Assembly: GCA_023630585.1 (NCBI GenBank)
Contig: CM042552.1
Location: 16,564,269-16,628,268 of the forward strand
Origin: Cranoglanis bouderius
Taxonomy: Eukaryota > Chordata > Actinopteri > Siluriformes > Cranoglanididae
Direction: 5' to 3'
DNA: 64,000 nucleotides
Made by a program: the position numbers and the translations under genes. Positions 1 to 13,003 of the stretch are shown here, piece after piece; position 1 is the first letter of the stretch, and each line of letters opens with the position of its first letter. The notes beneath the pieces are model-generated. The model was not told where the DNA came from. It did not search any database and was given only the letters and a program-made list of their open reading frames with translations.

Positions 1-3000
1 AAATATTAACAATTACACACACAAAAAAAGTTAGAAATGGAACTGATGTACATCATAAAGTTTTCAGCTCTACTTATGAAAAAGGAGAGGACACAACATG
101 TTTTAATACAGATTATAGCCCATATCTAATTCTAATCAAAGCCTACATCTAACTAAACATTCACAATAGTACACTCCTAAGCCTCGAGAATGTTTGGGCA
201 AGGCAATGAAAAATAATTCATTTCATTAACACGTCATCAGGTGAAAAAACAGCACATACATCACTTAATATTAGCCAGAAACCTGCCATTGGAATTAATA
301 ATTTGGCTCAGAGAAAGGTGGCTTGAGCCAATCCACTTTCTCTACCAGATGGTTTTTATTTAATTTTTCACTTATTTTTATTGTTTTTCTCCTGTAGAAG
401 AATCAAGCAAAGTTACATATGGTAAGTAAAATAAATAAATAAATAAATAAATACAATAAAAACAATGGCCAAATATTAACAATTACACACACGAAAAAAA
501 TTAGAAATGGAACTGATGTACATCATAAAGTTTTCAGCTCTACTTATGAAAAAGGAGAGGGCACAACATGTTTTAATACAGATTATAGCCCATATCTAAT
601 TCTAATCAAAGCCAATATCTAACTAAGCATTCAAAATAGTACACGCCTAAGCCTCGAGAATGTTTGGGCAAGGCATTGAAAAATAATTCATTTCATTAAC
701 ACGTCATCAGGTGAAAAAACAGCACATACATCACTTAATCTTAGCCAGAAACCTGCCACTGGCTTTCGGTGTCTAGCAGCAAGAACATGGAACCCATTAG
801 ATTCCAATAGAAGCAATACGACATCAACAGAACCAGAACCATGTGATTGGCACGGGAAAGAACTCAGTGATGTAAGCCCAGTCCCCACACTTCCAAGACA
901 GCTTTAACAGTGAGTGAATGGGAGAAATAGGGAATATTTCAAGAAGTGATTTTGAAATTAATAATTTGGCTCAGAGAAAGGTGGCTTGAGCCAATCCACT
1001 TTCTCTACCAGATGGTTTTTATTTAATTATTCACTTATTTTTATTGTTTTTCTCCTGTAGAAGAATCAAGCAAAGTTACATATGGTAAGTAAAATAAATA
1101 AATAAATAAATAAATACAAAAAAAACAATGGCCAAATATTAACAATTACACACACAAAAAAAGTTAGAAATGGAACTGATGTACATCATAAAGTTTTCAT
1201 CTCTACGTATGAAAAAGGAGAGGACACAACATGTTTTAATACAGATTATAGCCCATATCTAATTCTAATCAAAGCCTACATCTAAATAAACATTCACAAT
1301 AGTACACTCCTAAGCCTCGAGAATGTTTGGGCAAGGCAATGAAAAATAATTCATTTCATTAACACGTCATCAGGTGAAAAAACAGCACATACATCACTTA
1401 ATATTAGCCAGAAACCTGCCACTGGCTTCCCGTGTCTAGCAGCAAGAACATGGAACCCATTAGATTCCAATAGAAGCAATACGACATCACCAGAACCAGA
1501 ACCATGTGATTGGCACAGGAAATAACTCAGTGATGTAAGCCCAGTCCCCACAGTTCCAAGACAGCTTTAACAGTGAGTGAATGGGAGAAATAGGGAATAT
1601 TTCAAGAAGTGATTTTGAAATTAATAATTTGGCTCAGAGAAAGGTGGCTTGAGCCAATCCACTTTCTCTACCAGATGGTTTTTATTTAATTATTCACTTA
1701 TTTTTATTGTTTTTCTCCTGTAGAAGAATCAAGCAAAGTTACATATGGTAAGTAAAATAAATAAATAAATAAATAAATAAATACAAAAAAAAACAATGGC
1801 CAAATATTAACAATTACACACACAAAAAAAATTAGAAATGGAACTGATGTACATCATAAAGTTTTCAGCTCTATGTATGAAAAAAGAGAGGACACAACAT
1901 GTTTTAATACAGATTATAGCCCATATCTAATTCTAATCAAAGCCTACATCTAACTAAACATTCACAATAGTACACTCCTAAGCCTCGAGAATGTTTGGGC
2001 AAGGCAATGAAAAATAATTCATTTCATTAACACGTCATCAGGTGAAAAAACAGCACATACATCACTTAATATTAGTCAGAAACCTGCCACTGGCTTCCCG
2101 TGTCTAGCAGCAAGAACATGGAACCCATTAGATTCCAATAGAAGCAATACGACATCACCAGAACCAGAACCATCTGATTGGCACGGGAAAGAACTCAGTG
2201 ATGTAAGCCCAGTCCCGACAGTTCCAAGACAGTTTTAAAAGTGAGTGAATTGGAGAAATAGTGGATACTTCAAGAAGTGATTTTGAAATTAATAATTTGG
2301 CTCAGAGAAAGGTGGCTTGAGCCAATCCACTTTCTCTACCAGATGGTTTTTATTTAATTATTCACTTATTTTTATTGTTTTTCTCCTGTAGAAGAATCAA
2401 GCAAAGTTACATATGGTAAGTAAAATAAATAAATAAATGAATAAATACAATAAAAACAATGGCCAAATATTAACAATTACACACACAAAAAAAGTTAGAA
2501 ATGGAACTGATGTACATCATAAAGTTTTCAGCTCTACGTATGAAAAAGGAGAGGACACAACATGTTTTAATACAGATTATAGCCCATATCTAATTCTAAT
2601 CAAAGCCTACATCTAAATAAACATTCACAATAGTACACTCCTAAGCCTCGAGAATGTTTGGGCAAGGCAATGAAAAATAATTCATTTCATTAACACGTCA
2701 TCAGGTGAAAAAACAGCACATACATCACTTAAAATTAGCCAGAAACCTGCCATTGGAATTAATAATTTGGCTCAGAGAAAGGTGGCTTGAGCCAATCCAC
2801 TTTCTCTACCAGATGGTTTTTATTTAATTATTCACTTATTTTTATTGTTTTTCTCCTGTAGAAGAATCAAGCAAAGTTACATATGGTAAGTAAAATAAAT
2901 AAATAAATAAATACAAAAAAAAACAATGGCCAAATATTAACAATTACACACACAAAAAAAATTAGAAATGGAACTGATGTACATCATAAAGTTTTCAGCT

Positions 3001-6000
3001 CTACTTATGAAAAAGGAGAGGACACAACATGTTTTAATACAGATTATAGCCCATATCTAATTCTAATCAAAGCCTACATCTAACTAAGCATTCACAATAG
3101 TACACTCCTAAGCCTCGAGAATGTTTGGGCAAGGCATTGAAAAATAATTCATTTCATTAACACGTCATCAGGTGAAAAAACAGCACATACATCACTTAAT
3201 ATTAACCAGAAACCTGCCACTGGCTTTCAGTGTCTAGCAGCAAGAACATGGAACCCATTAGATTCCAATAGAAGCAATACGACATCACCCGAACCAGAAC
3301 CATGTGATTGGCACAGGAAAGAACTCAGTGATGTAAGCTCAGTCCCCACAGTTCCAAGACAGCTTTAACAGTGAGTGAATGGGAGAAATAGGGAATATTT
3401 CAAGAAGTGATTTTGAAATTAATAATTTGGCTCAGAGAAAGGTGGCTTGAGCCAATCCACTTTCTCTACCAGATGGTTTTTATTTAATTATTCACTTATT
3501 TTTATTGTTTTTCTCCTGTAGAAGAATCAAGCAAAGTTACATATGGTAAGTAAAATAAATAAATAAATAAATAAATACAATAAAAACAATGGCCAAATAT
3601 TAACAATTACACACACGAAAAAAATTAGAAATGGAACTGATGTACATCATAAAGTTTTCAGCTCTACTTATGAAAAAGGAGAGGGCACAACATGTTTTAA
3701 TACAGATTATAGCCCATATCTAATTCTAATCAAAGCCAATATCTAACTAAGCATTCAAAATAGTACACGCCTAAGCCTCGAGAATGTTTGGGCAAGGCAT
3801 TGAAAAATAATTCATTTCATTAACACGTCATCAGGTGAAAAAACAGCACATACATCACTTAATCTTAGCCAGAAACCTGCCACTGGCTTTCGGTGTCTAG
3901 CAGCAAGAACATGGAACCCATTAGATTCCAATAGAAGCAATACGACATCAACAGAACCAGAACCATGTGATTGGCACGGGAAAGAACTCAGTGATGTAAG
4001 CCCAGTCCCCACAGTTCCAAGACAGCTTTAACAGTGAGTGAATGGGAGAAATAGGGAATATTTCAAGAAGTGATTTTGAAATTAATAATTTGGCTCAGAG
4101 AAAGGTGGCTTGAGCCAATCCACTTTCTCTACCAGATGGTTTTTATTTAATTATTCACTTATTTTTATTGTTTTTCTCCTGTAGAAGAATCAAGCAAAGT
4201 TACATATGGTAAGTAAAATAAATAAATAAATAAATAAATACAAAAAAAACAATGGCCAAATATTAACAATTACACACACAAAAAAAGTTAGAAATGGAAC
4301 TGATGTACATCATAAAGTTTTCAGCTCTACTTATGAAAAAGGAGAGGACACAACATGTTTTAATACAGATTATAGCCCATATCTAATTCTAATCAAAGCC
4401 TACATCTAAATAAACATTCACAATAGTACACTCCTAAGCCTCGAGAATGTTTGGGCAAGGCAATGAAAAATAATTCATTTCATTAACACGTCATCAGGTG
4501 AAAAAACAGCACATACATCACTTAATATTAGCCAGAAACCTGCCACTGGCTTCCCGTGTCTAGCAGCAAGAACATGGAACCCATTAGATTCCAATAGAAG
4601 CAATACGACATCACCAGAACCAGAACCATGTGATTGGCGCGGGAAAGAACTCAGTGATGTAAGCCCAGTCCCCACAGTTCCAAGACAGCTTTAACAGTGA
4701 GTGAATGGGAGAAATAGGGAATATTTCAAGAAGTGATTTTGAAATTAATAATTTGGCTCAGAGAAAGGTGGCTTGAGCCAATCCACTTTCTCTACCAGAT
4801 GGTTTTTATTTAATTATTCACTTATTTTTATTGTTTTTCTCCTGTAGAAGAATCAAGCAAAGTTACATATGGTAAGTAAAATAAATAAATAAATAAATAA
4901 ATACAAAAAAAAACAATGGCCAAATATTAACAATTACACACACAAAAAAAATTAGAAATGGAACTGATGTACATCATAAAGTTTTCAGCTCTACTTATGA
5001 AAAAGGAGAGGACACAACATGTTTTAATACAGATTATAGCCCATATCTAATTCTAATCAAAGCCTACATCTAACTAAACATTCACAATAGTACACTCCTA
5101 AGCCTCGAGAATGTTTGGGCAAGGCAATGGCCAAATATTAACAATTACACACACGAAAAAAATTAGAAATGGAACTGATGTACATCATAAAGTTTTCAGC
5201 TCTACTTATGAAAAAGGAGAGGGCACAACATGTTTTAATACAGATTATAGCCCATATCTAATTCTAATCAAAGCCAATATCTAACTAAGCATTCAAAATA
5301 GTACACGCCTAAGCCTCGAGAATGTTTGGGCAAGGCATTGAAAAATAATTCATTTCATTAACACGTCATCAGGTGAAAAAACAGCACATACATCACTTAA
5401 TCTTAGCCAGAAACCTGCCACTGGCTTTCGGTGTCTAGCAGCAAGAACATGGAACCCATTAGATTCCAATAGAAGCAATACGACATCAACAGAACCAGAA
5501 CCATGTGATTGGCACGGGAAAGAACTCAGTGATGTAAGCCCAGTCCCCACAGTTCCAAGACAGCTTTAACAGTGAGTGAATGGGAGAAATAGGGAATATT
5601 TCAAGAAGTGATTTTGAAATTAATAATTTGGCTCAGAGAAAGGTGGCTTGAGCCAATCCACTTTCTCTACCAGATGGTTTTTATTTAATTATTCACTTAT
5701 TTTTATTGTTTTTCTCCTGTAGAAGAATCAAGCAAAGTTACATATGGTAAGTAAAATAAATAAATAAATAAATAAATACAAAAAAAACAATGGCCAAATA
5801 TTAACAATTACACACACAAAAAAAGTTAGAAATGGAACTGATGTACATCATAAAGTTTTCAGCTCTACTTATGAAAAAGGAGAGGACACAACATGTTTTA
5901 ATACAGATTATAGCCCATATCTAATTCTAATCAAAGCCTACATCTAACTAAACATTCACAATAGTACACTCCTAAGCCTCGAGAATGTTTGGGCAAGGCA

Positions 6001-9000
6001 ATGAAAAATAATTCATTTCATTAACACGTCATCAGGTGAAAAAACAGCACATACATCACTTAATATTAGCCAGAAACCTGCCACTGGCTTCCCGTGTCTA
6101 GCAGCAAGAACATGGAACCCATTAGATTCCAATAGAAGCAATACGACATCACCAGAACCAGAACCATGTGATTGGCACAGAGAAAGGTGGCTTGAGCCAA
6201 TCCACTTTCTCTACCAGATGGTTTTTATTTAATTATTCACTTATTTTTATTGTTTTTCTCCTGTAGAAGAATCAAGCAAAGTTACATATGGTAAGTAAAA
6301 TAAATAAATAAATAAATAAATACAAAAAAAACAATGGCCAAATATTAACAATTACACACACAAAAAAAATTAGAAATGGAACTGATGTACATCATAAAGT
6401 TTTCAGCTCTACTTATGAAAAAGGAGAGGACACAACATGTTTTAATACAGATTATAGCCCATATCTAATTCTAATCAAAGCCTACATCTAACTAAACATT
6501 CACAATAGTACACTCCTAAGCCTCGAGAATGTTTGGGCAAGGCAATGAAAAATAATTCATTTCATTAACACGTCATCAGGTGAAAAAACAGCACATACAT
6601 CACTTAATATTAGCCAGAAACCTGCCATTGGAATTAATAATTTGGCTCAGAGAAAGGTGGCTTGAGCCAATCCACTTTCTCTACCAGATGGTTTTTATTT
6701 AATTATTCACTTATTTTTATTGTTTTTCTCCTGTAGAAGAATCAAGCAAAGTTACATATGGTAAGTAAAATAAATAAATAAATAAATAAATACAATAAAA
6801 ACAATGGCCAAATATTAACAATTACACACACGAAAAAAATTAGAAATGGAACTGATGTACATCATAAAGTTTTCAGCTCTACTTATGAAAAAGGAGAGGA
6901 CACAACATGTTTTAATACAGATTATAGCCCATATCTAATTCTAATCAAAGCCTACATCTAACTAAACATTCACAATAGTACACTCCTAAGCCTCGAGAAT
7001 GTTTGGGCAAGGCAATGAAAAATAATTCATTTCATTAACACGTCATCAGGTGAAAAAACAGCACATACATCACTTAATATTAGCCAGAAACCTGCCACTG
7101 GCTTCCCGTGTCTAGCAGCAAGAACATGGAACCCATTAGATTCCAATAGAAGCAATACGACATCACCAGAACCAGAACCATGTGATTGGCACGGGAAAGA
7201 ACTCAGTGATGTAAGCCCAGTCCCCACAGTTCCAAGACAGCTTTAACAGTGAGTGAATGGGAGAAATAGGGAATATTTCAAGAAGTGATTTTGAAATTAA
7301 TAATTTGGCTCAGAGAAAGGTGGCTTGAGCCAATCCACTTTCTCTACCAGATGGTTTTTATTTAATTATTCACTTATTTTTATTGTTTTTCTCCTGTAGA
7401 AGAATCAAGCAAAGTTACATATGGTAAGTAAAATAAATAAATAAATAAATAAATAAATACAAAAAAAAACAATGGCCAAATATTAACAATTACACACACA
7501 AAAAAAATTAGAAATGGAACTGATGTACATCATAAAGTTTTCAGCTCTACTTATGAAAAAGGAGAGGACACAACATGTTTTAATACAGATTATAGCCCAT
7601 ATCTAATTCTAATCAAAGCCTACATCTAACTAAACATTCACAATAGTACACTCCTAAGCCTCGAGAATGTTTGGGCAAGGCAATGAAAAATAATTCATTT
7701 CATTAACACGTCATCAGGTGAAAAAACAGCACATACATCACTTAATCTTAGCCAGAAACCTGCCACTGGCTTTCGGTGTCTAGCAGCAAGAACATGGAAC
7801 CCATTAGATTCCAATAGAAGCAATACGACATCAACAGAACCAGAACCATGTGATTGGCACGGGAAAGAACTCAGTGATGTAAGCCCAGTCCCCACAGTTC
7901 CAAGACAGCTTTAACAGTGAGTGAATGGGAGAAATAGGGAATATTTCAAGAAGTGATTTTGAAATTAATAATTTGGCTCAGAGAAAGGTGGCTTGAGCCA
8001 ATCCACTTTCTCTACCAGATGGTTTTTATTTAATTATTCACTTATTTTTATTGTTTTTCTCCTGTAGAAGAATCAAGCAAAGTTACATATGGTAAGTAAA
8101 ATAAATAAATAAATAAATAAATACAAAAAAAACAATGGCCAAATATTAACAATTACACACACAAAAAAAATTAGAAATGGAACTGATGTACATCATAAAG
8201 TTTTCAGCTCTACTTATGAAAAAGGAGAGGACACAACATGTTTTAATACAGATTATAGCCCATATCTAATTCTAATCAAAGCCTACATCTAACTAAACAT
8301 TCACAATAGTACACTCCTAAGCCTCGAGAATGTTTGGGCAAGGCAATGAAAAATAATTCATTTCATTAACACGTCATCAGGTGAAAAAACAGCACATACA
8401 TCACTTAATCTTAGCCAGAAACCTGCCACTGGCTTTCGGTGTCTAGCAGCAAGAACATGGAACCCATTAGATTCCAATAGAAGCAATACGACATCAACAG
8501 AACCAGAACCATGTGATTGGCACGGGAAAGAACTCAGTGATGTAAGCCCAGTCCCCACAGTTCCAAGACAGCTTTAACAGTGAGTGAATGGGAGAAATAG
8601 GGAATATTTCAAGAAGTGATTTTGAAATTAATAATTTGGCTCAGAGAAAGGTGGCTTGAGCCAATCCACTTTCTCTACCAGATGGTTTTTATTTAATTAT
8701 TCACTTATTTTTATTGTTTTTCTCCTGTAGAAGAATCAAGCAAAGTTACATATGGTAAGTAAAATAAATAAATAAATAAATAAATACAAAAAAAACAATG
8801 GCCAAATATTAACAATTACACACACAAAAAAAATTAGAAATGGAACTGATGTACATCATAAAGTTTTCAGCTCTACTTATGAAAAAGGAGAGGACACAAC
8901 ATGTTTTAATACAGATTATAGCCCATATCTAATTCTAATCAAAGCCTACATCTAACTAAACATTCACAATAGTACACTCCTAAGCCTCGAGAATGTTTGG

Positions 9001-12000
9001 GCAAGGCAATGAAAAATAATTCATTTCATTAACACGTCATCAGGTGAAAAAACAGCACATACATCACTTAATATTAGCCAGAAACCTGCCACTGGCTTTC
9101 AGTGTCTAGCAGCAAGAACATGGAACCCATTAGATTCCAATAGAAGCAATACGACATCAACAGAACCAGAACCATGTGATTGGCATGGGAAAGAACTCAG
9201 TGATGTAAGCCCAGTCCCCACAGTTCCAAGACAGCTTTAACAGTGAGTGAATGGGAGAAATAGGGAATATTTCAAGAAGTGATTTTGAAATTAATAATTT
9301 GGCTCAGAGAAAGGTGGCTTGAGCCAATCCACTTTCTCTACCAGATGGTTTTTATTTAATTATTCACTTATTTTTATTGTTTTTCTCCTGTAGAAGAATC
9401 AAGCAAAGTTACATATGGTAAGTAAAATAAATAAATAAATAAATAAATAAATACAAAAAAACAATGGCCAAATATTAACAATTACACACACAAAAAAAAT
9501 TAGAAATGGAACTGATGTACATCATAAAGTTTTCAGCTCTACGTATGAAAAAGGAGAGGACACAACATGTTTTAATACAGATTATAGCCCATATCTAATT
9601 CTAATCAAAGCCTACATCTAACTAAACATTCACAATAGTACACTCCTAAGCCTCGAGAATGTTTGGGCAAGGCAATGAAAAATAATTCATTTCATTAACA
9701 CGTCATCAGGTGAAAAAACAGCACATACATCACTTAATCTTAGCCAGAAACCTGCCACTGGCTTTCGGTGTCTAGCAGCAAGAACATGGAACCCATTAGA
9801 TTCCAATAGAAGCAATACGACATCACCAGAACCAGAACCATGTGATTGGCACGGGAAAGAACTCAGTGATGTAAGCCCAGTCCCCACAGTTCCAAGACAG
9901 CTTTAACAGTGAGTGAATGGGAGAAATAGGGAATATTTCAAGAAGTGATTTTGAAATTAATAATTTGGCTCAGAGAAAGGTGGCTTGAGCCAATCCACTT
10001 TCTCTACCAGATGGTTTTTATTTAATTATTCACTTATTTTTATTGTTTTTCTCCTGTAGAAGAATCAAGCAAAGTTACATATGGTAAGTAAAATAAATAA
10101 ATAAATAAATAAATACAAAAAAAACAATGGCCAAATATTAACAATTACACACACAAAAAAAATTAGAAATGGAACTGATGTACATCATAAAGTTTTCAGC
10201 TCTACTTATGAAAAAGGAGAGGACCCAACATGTTTTAATACAGATTATAGCCCATTTCTAATTCCAATCAAAGCCTACATCTAACTAAACATTCACAATA
10301 GTACACTCCTAAGCCTCGAGAATGTTTGGGCAAGGCAATGAAAAATAATTCATTTCATTAACACGTCATCAGGTGAAAAAACAGCACATACATCACTTAA
10401 TATTAGCCAGAAACCTGCCATTGGAATTAATAATTTGGCTCAGAGAAAGGTGGCTTGAGCCAATCCACTTTCTCTACCAGATGGTTTTTATTTAATTATT
10501 CACTTATTTTTATTGTTTTTCTCCTGTAGAAGAATCAAGCAAAGTTACATATGGTAAGTAAAATAAATAAATAAATAAATAAATACAGAAAAAACAATGG
10601 CCAAATATTAACAATTACACACACAAAAAAAATTAGAAATGGAACTGATGTACATCATAAAGTTTTCAGCTCTACTTATGAAAAAGGACATGAGACAACA
10701 TGTTTTAATACAGATTATAGCCCGTATCTAATTCTAATCAAAGCCTACATCTAACTAAACATTCACAATAGTACACTCCTAAGCCTCGAGAATGTTTGGG
10801 CAAGGCAATGAAAAATAATTCATTTCATTAACACGTCATCAGGTGAAAAAACAGCACAAACATCACTTAATATTAGCCAGAAACCTGCCACTGGCTTCCC
10901 GTGTCTAGCAGCAAGAACATGGAACCCATTAGATTCCAATAGAAGCAATACGACATCACCAGAACCAGAACCATGTGATTGGCACGGGAAAGAACTCAGT
11001 GATGTAAGCCCAGTCCCGACAGTTCCAAGACAGTTTTAAAAGTGAGTGAATGGGAGAAATAGTGGATACTTCAAGAAGTGATTTTGAAATTAATAATATG
11101 GCTCAGAGAAAGGTGGCTTGAGCCAATCCACTTTCTCTACCAGATGGTTTTTATTTAATTATTCACTTATTTTTATTGTTTTTCTCCTGTAGAAGAATCA
11201 AGCAAAGTTACATATGGTACTTAAAAAAATAAATAAATAAATAAATAAAACTAGGGCCAAAACATCAACAATTAAACACAAAAAAAAATAAAAAAATTGA
11301 AATGGAACTGATGTACATCATAATGTTTTCAGCTCTTCTCATGAAAAAGGAGAGGACACAACATGTTTTAATACAGATTATAGCCCATATGTAATTCTAA
11401 TCAAAGCCTACATCTAACTAAACATTCAAAATAGTACACTCCTAAGCCTCGAGAATGTTTGGGCAAGGCAATGAAAAATAATTCATTTCATTAACACGTC
11501 ATCAGGTGAAAAAACAGCACATACATCACTTAATCTTAGAGAGAAACCTTCCACTGGCTTTCCGTGTCTAGCAGCAAGAACATGGAACCCATTAGATTCC
11601 GATAGAAGCAATATGACACCACCAGAACCAGAACCATGTGATTGGCACGGGAAAGAACTCAGTGATGTAAGCCCAGTCCCGACAGTTCCAAGACAGCTTT
11701 AACAGTGAGTGAATGGGAGAAATAGTGGATACTTCAAGAAGTGATTTTCAAATTAATAATTTGGCTCAGAGAAAGGTGGCTTGAGCCCATCCACTTTCTC
11801 TACCAGATGGTTTTTATTTAATTATTCACTTATTTTTGTGGTTTTGCTCCTGTAGAAGAATCAAGCAAAGTTACGTATGGTACTAAAAAAAAAATAAAAT
11901 AAATAAATAAATAAAAAACAATGGCCAAAATATCAACAATTACACAAACAAACAACAAAAAAAAAAATTGAAATGGAACTGATGTACATCATAATGTTTT

Positions 12001-12677
12001 CAGCTCTACTTATGAAAAAGGAGAGGACACAACATGTTTTAATACAGATTATAGCCCATATCTAATTCTAATCAAAGCCTACATCTAACTAAACATTCAC
12101 AATAGTACACTCCTAAGCCTCGAGAATGTTTGGGCAAGGCAATGAAAAATAATTCATTTCATTAACACGTCATCAGGTGAAAAAACACAACATACAGCTT
12201 AATCTTAGAGAGAAACCTGCCACTGGCTTTCCGTGTCTAGCAGCAAGAACATGGAACCCATTAGATTCCGATAGAAGCAATACGACAGCACCAGAACAAG
12301 AACCATGTGATTGGCACGGGAAAGAACTCAGTGATGTATGCCCAGTCCCGACAGTTCCAAGACAGCTTTACCAGTGAGTGAATGGCAGAAATAGTGGATA
12401 CTTCAAGAAGTGATTTTGAAATTAATAATTTGGCTCAGAGAAAGGTGGCTTGAGCCCATCCACTTTCTCTACCAGATGGTTTTTATTTAATTATTCACTT
12501 ATTTTTATGGTTTTGCTCCTGTAGAAGAATCAAGCAAAGTTACGTGTGGTACTAAAAAAATAAATAAATAAATAAATAAATAAAAAACAATGGCCAAAAC
12601 ATCAACAATTACACACACAAAAAAAAAATTGAAATGGAACTGATGTAAATAATAAAGTTTTCAGATCTACTCATGAA
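1..12677. repeat. Satellite A: ~663-bp tandem array
   Basis: About 21 head-to-tail monomers, counted from the landmark AAATATTAACAATTACAC at 1, 471, 1134, 1802, 2465, 2932, 3595, 4258, 4922, 5133, 5796, 6340, 6810, 7478, 8141, 8804, 9470, 10133 and 10603, then more diverged copies near 11258, 11927 and 12596. Most are 663-668 bp. Four short forms of ~467-470 bp (1-470, 2465-2931, 6340-6809, 10133-10602) lack the same ~193 bp. 4922-5132 is a 211-bp stub and 5796-6339 a 544-bp deletion form. Each unit ends in an (AAAT)n tract. The copies are very similar to one another except the last three, at the right edge. The array continues beyond the left edge. The 66-codon minus-strand frames repeated in nine monomers are not called as genes. 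Confidence 0.97.
398..421 (+). other. Candidate 24-nt micro-exon, first of about 20 copies in satellite A
   Basis: A T-rich tract ending CTCCTGTAG precedes 24 nt starting AAGAATCAAGC and ending ACATATG, followed by the near-perfect donor GTAAGTAAAA. The same arrangement recurs in every monomer that keeps this region, for example 1061-1084, 1724-1747, 2392-2415 and 2862-2885. 24 nt is a whole number of codons, so serial inclusion would keep frame. If the exon is phase 1, consecutive copies would read EESSKVTY repeated. In the three right-edge monomers the donor has decayed to GTACTT or GTACTA. No flanking coding exon is visible in the window, so a real transcript is inference; the sites could also be cryptic signals inside a satellite. 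Confidence 0.35.
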
Positions 12678-12985
12678 AGTGGATCTACTGGCGATGTGAA
12701 GCTCCGCCCATTGGCAAGCAGAGCCGACCAAACGAGAGAGGAGGAACCCCAACCACTGTTCTTCATCGGGTTTGGGGTCCTCCAAACTCATAAAATAAAG
12801 TTGTGCCTGCAAAAGAAAACATTGTGGCCAAGTGGCTGTCATAATCGTCTGGGGGATAAACGAAAGTCCATTGAGGAAAAAAAAAATAATTATGTGCAGG
12901 CATTTTAAATGTGTCATGGCATGGCGTGGTGTGCCCTCACTCTCCCCGCTGAATCAATTTTTTAGGCGGAGTATTCTGTTACGAT
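12660..12985 (-). pseudogene. Truncated gag-like fragment with LTR-proximal leader
   Basis: Read on the minus strand, this starts with GTAACAGAATACTCCGCC and leads into a frame with the same start context as the gag-like ORF at 55,313-56,128 (TWPQC, SLEDPKPDEE-like and LGFLLSRLVGSA motifs). It stops near the codons matching residues ~77-80 of that ORF (counted from its own start), where satellite A sequence takes over. It has lost the zinc finger and the repeat tail. The leader motif is also present at the 55-56 kb copy (about 56,180-56,215), so the two are copies of one retroelement family. The fragment is wedged between satellite A and an LTR. Confidence 0.8.
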
Positions 12986-13003
12986 ACTGGGGATAGAAGG
13001 AAG

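Noticed and set aside
688..888. Nine near-identical 66-codon minus-strand ORFs in satellite A
   Set aside because: They repeat because the monomer repeats; no promoter, Kozak context or family motif, and several monomers break the frame.
1..12677. CRISPR-like or bacterial tandem arrays
   Set aside because: Units are hundreds of bp without spacers, and the window has introns, solo LTRs and vertebrate genes.
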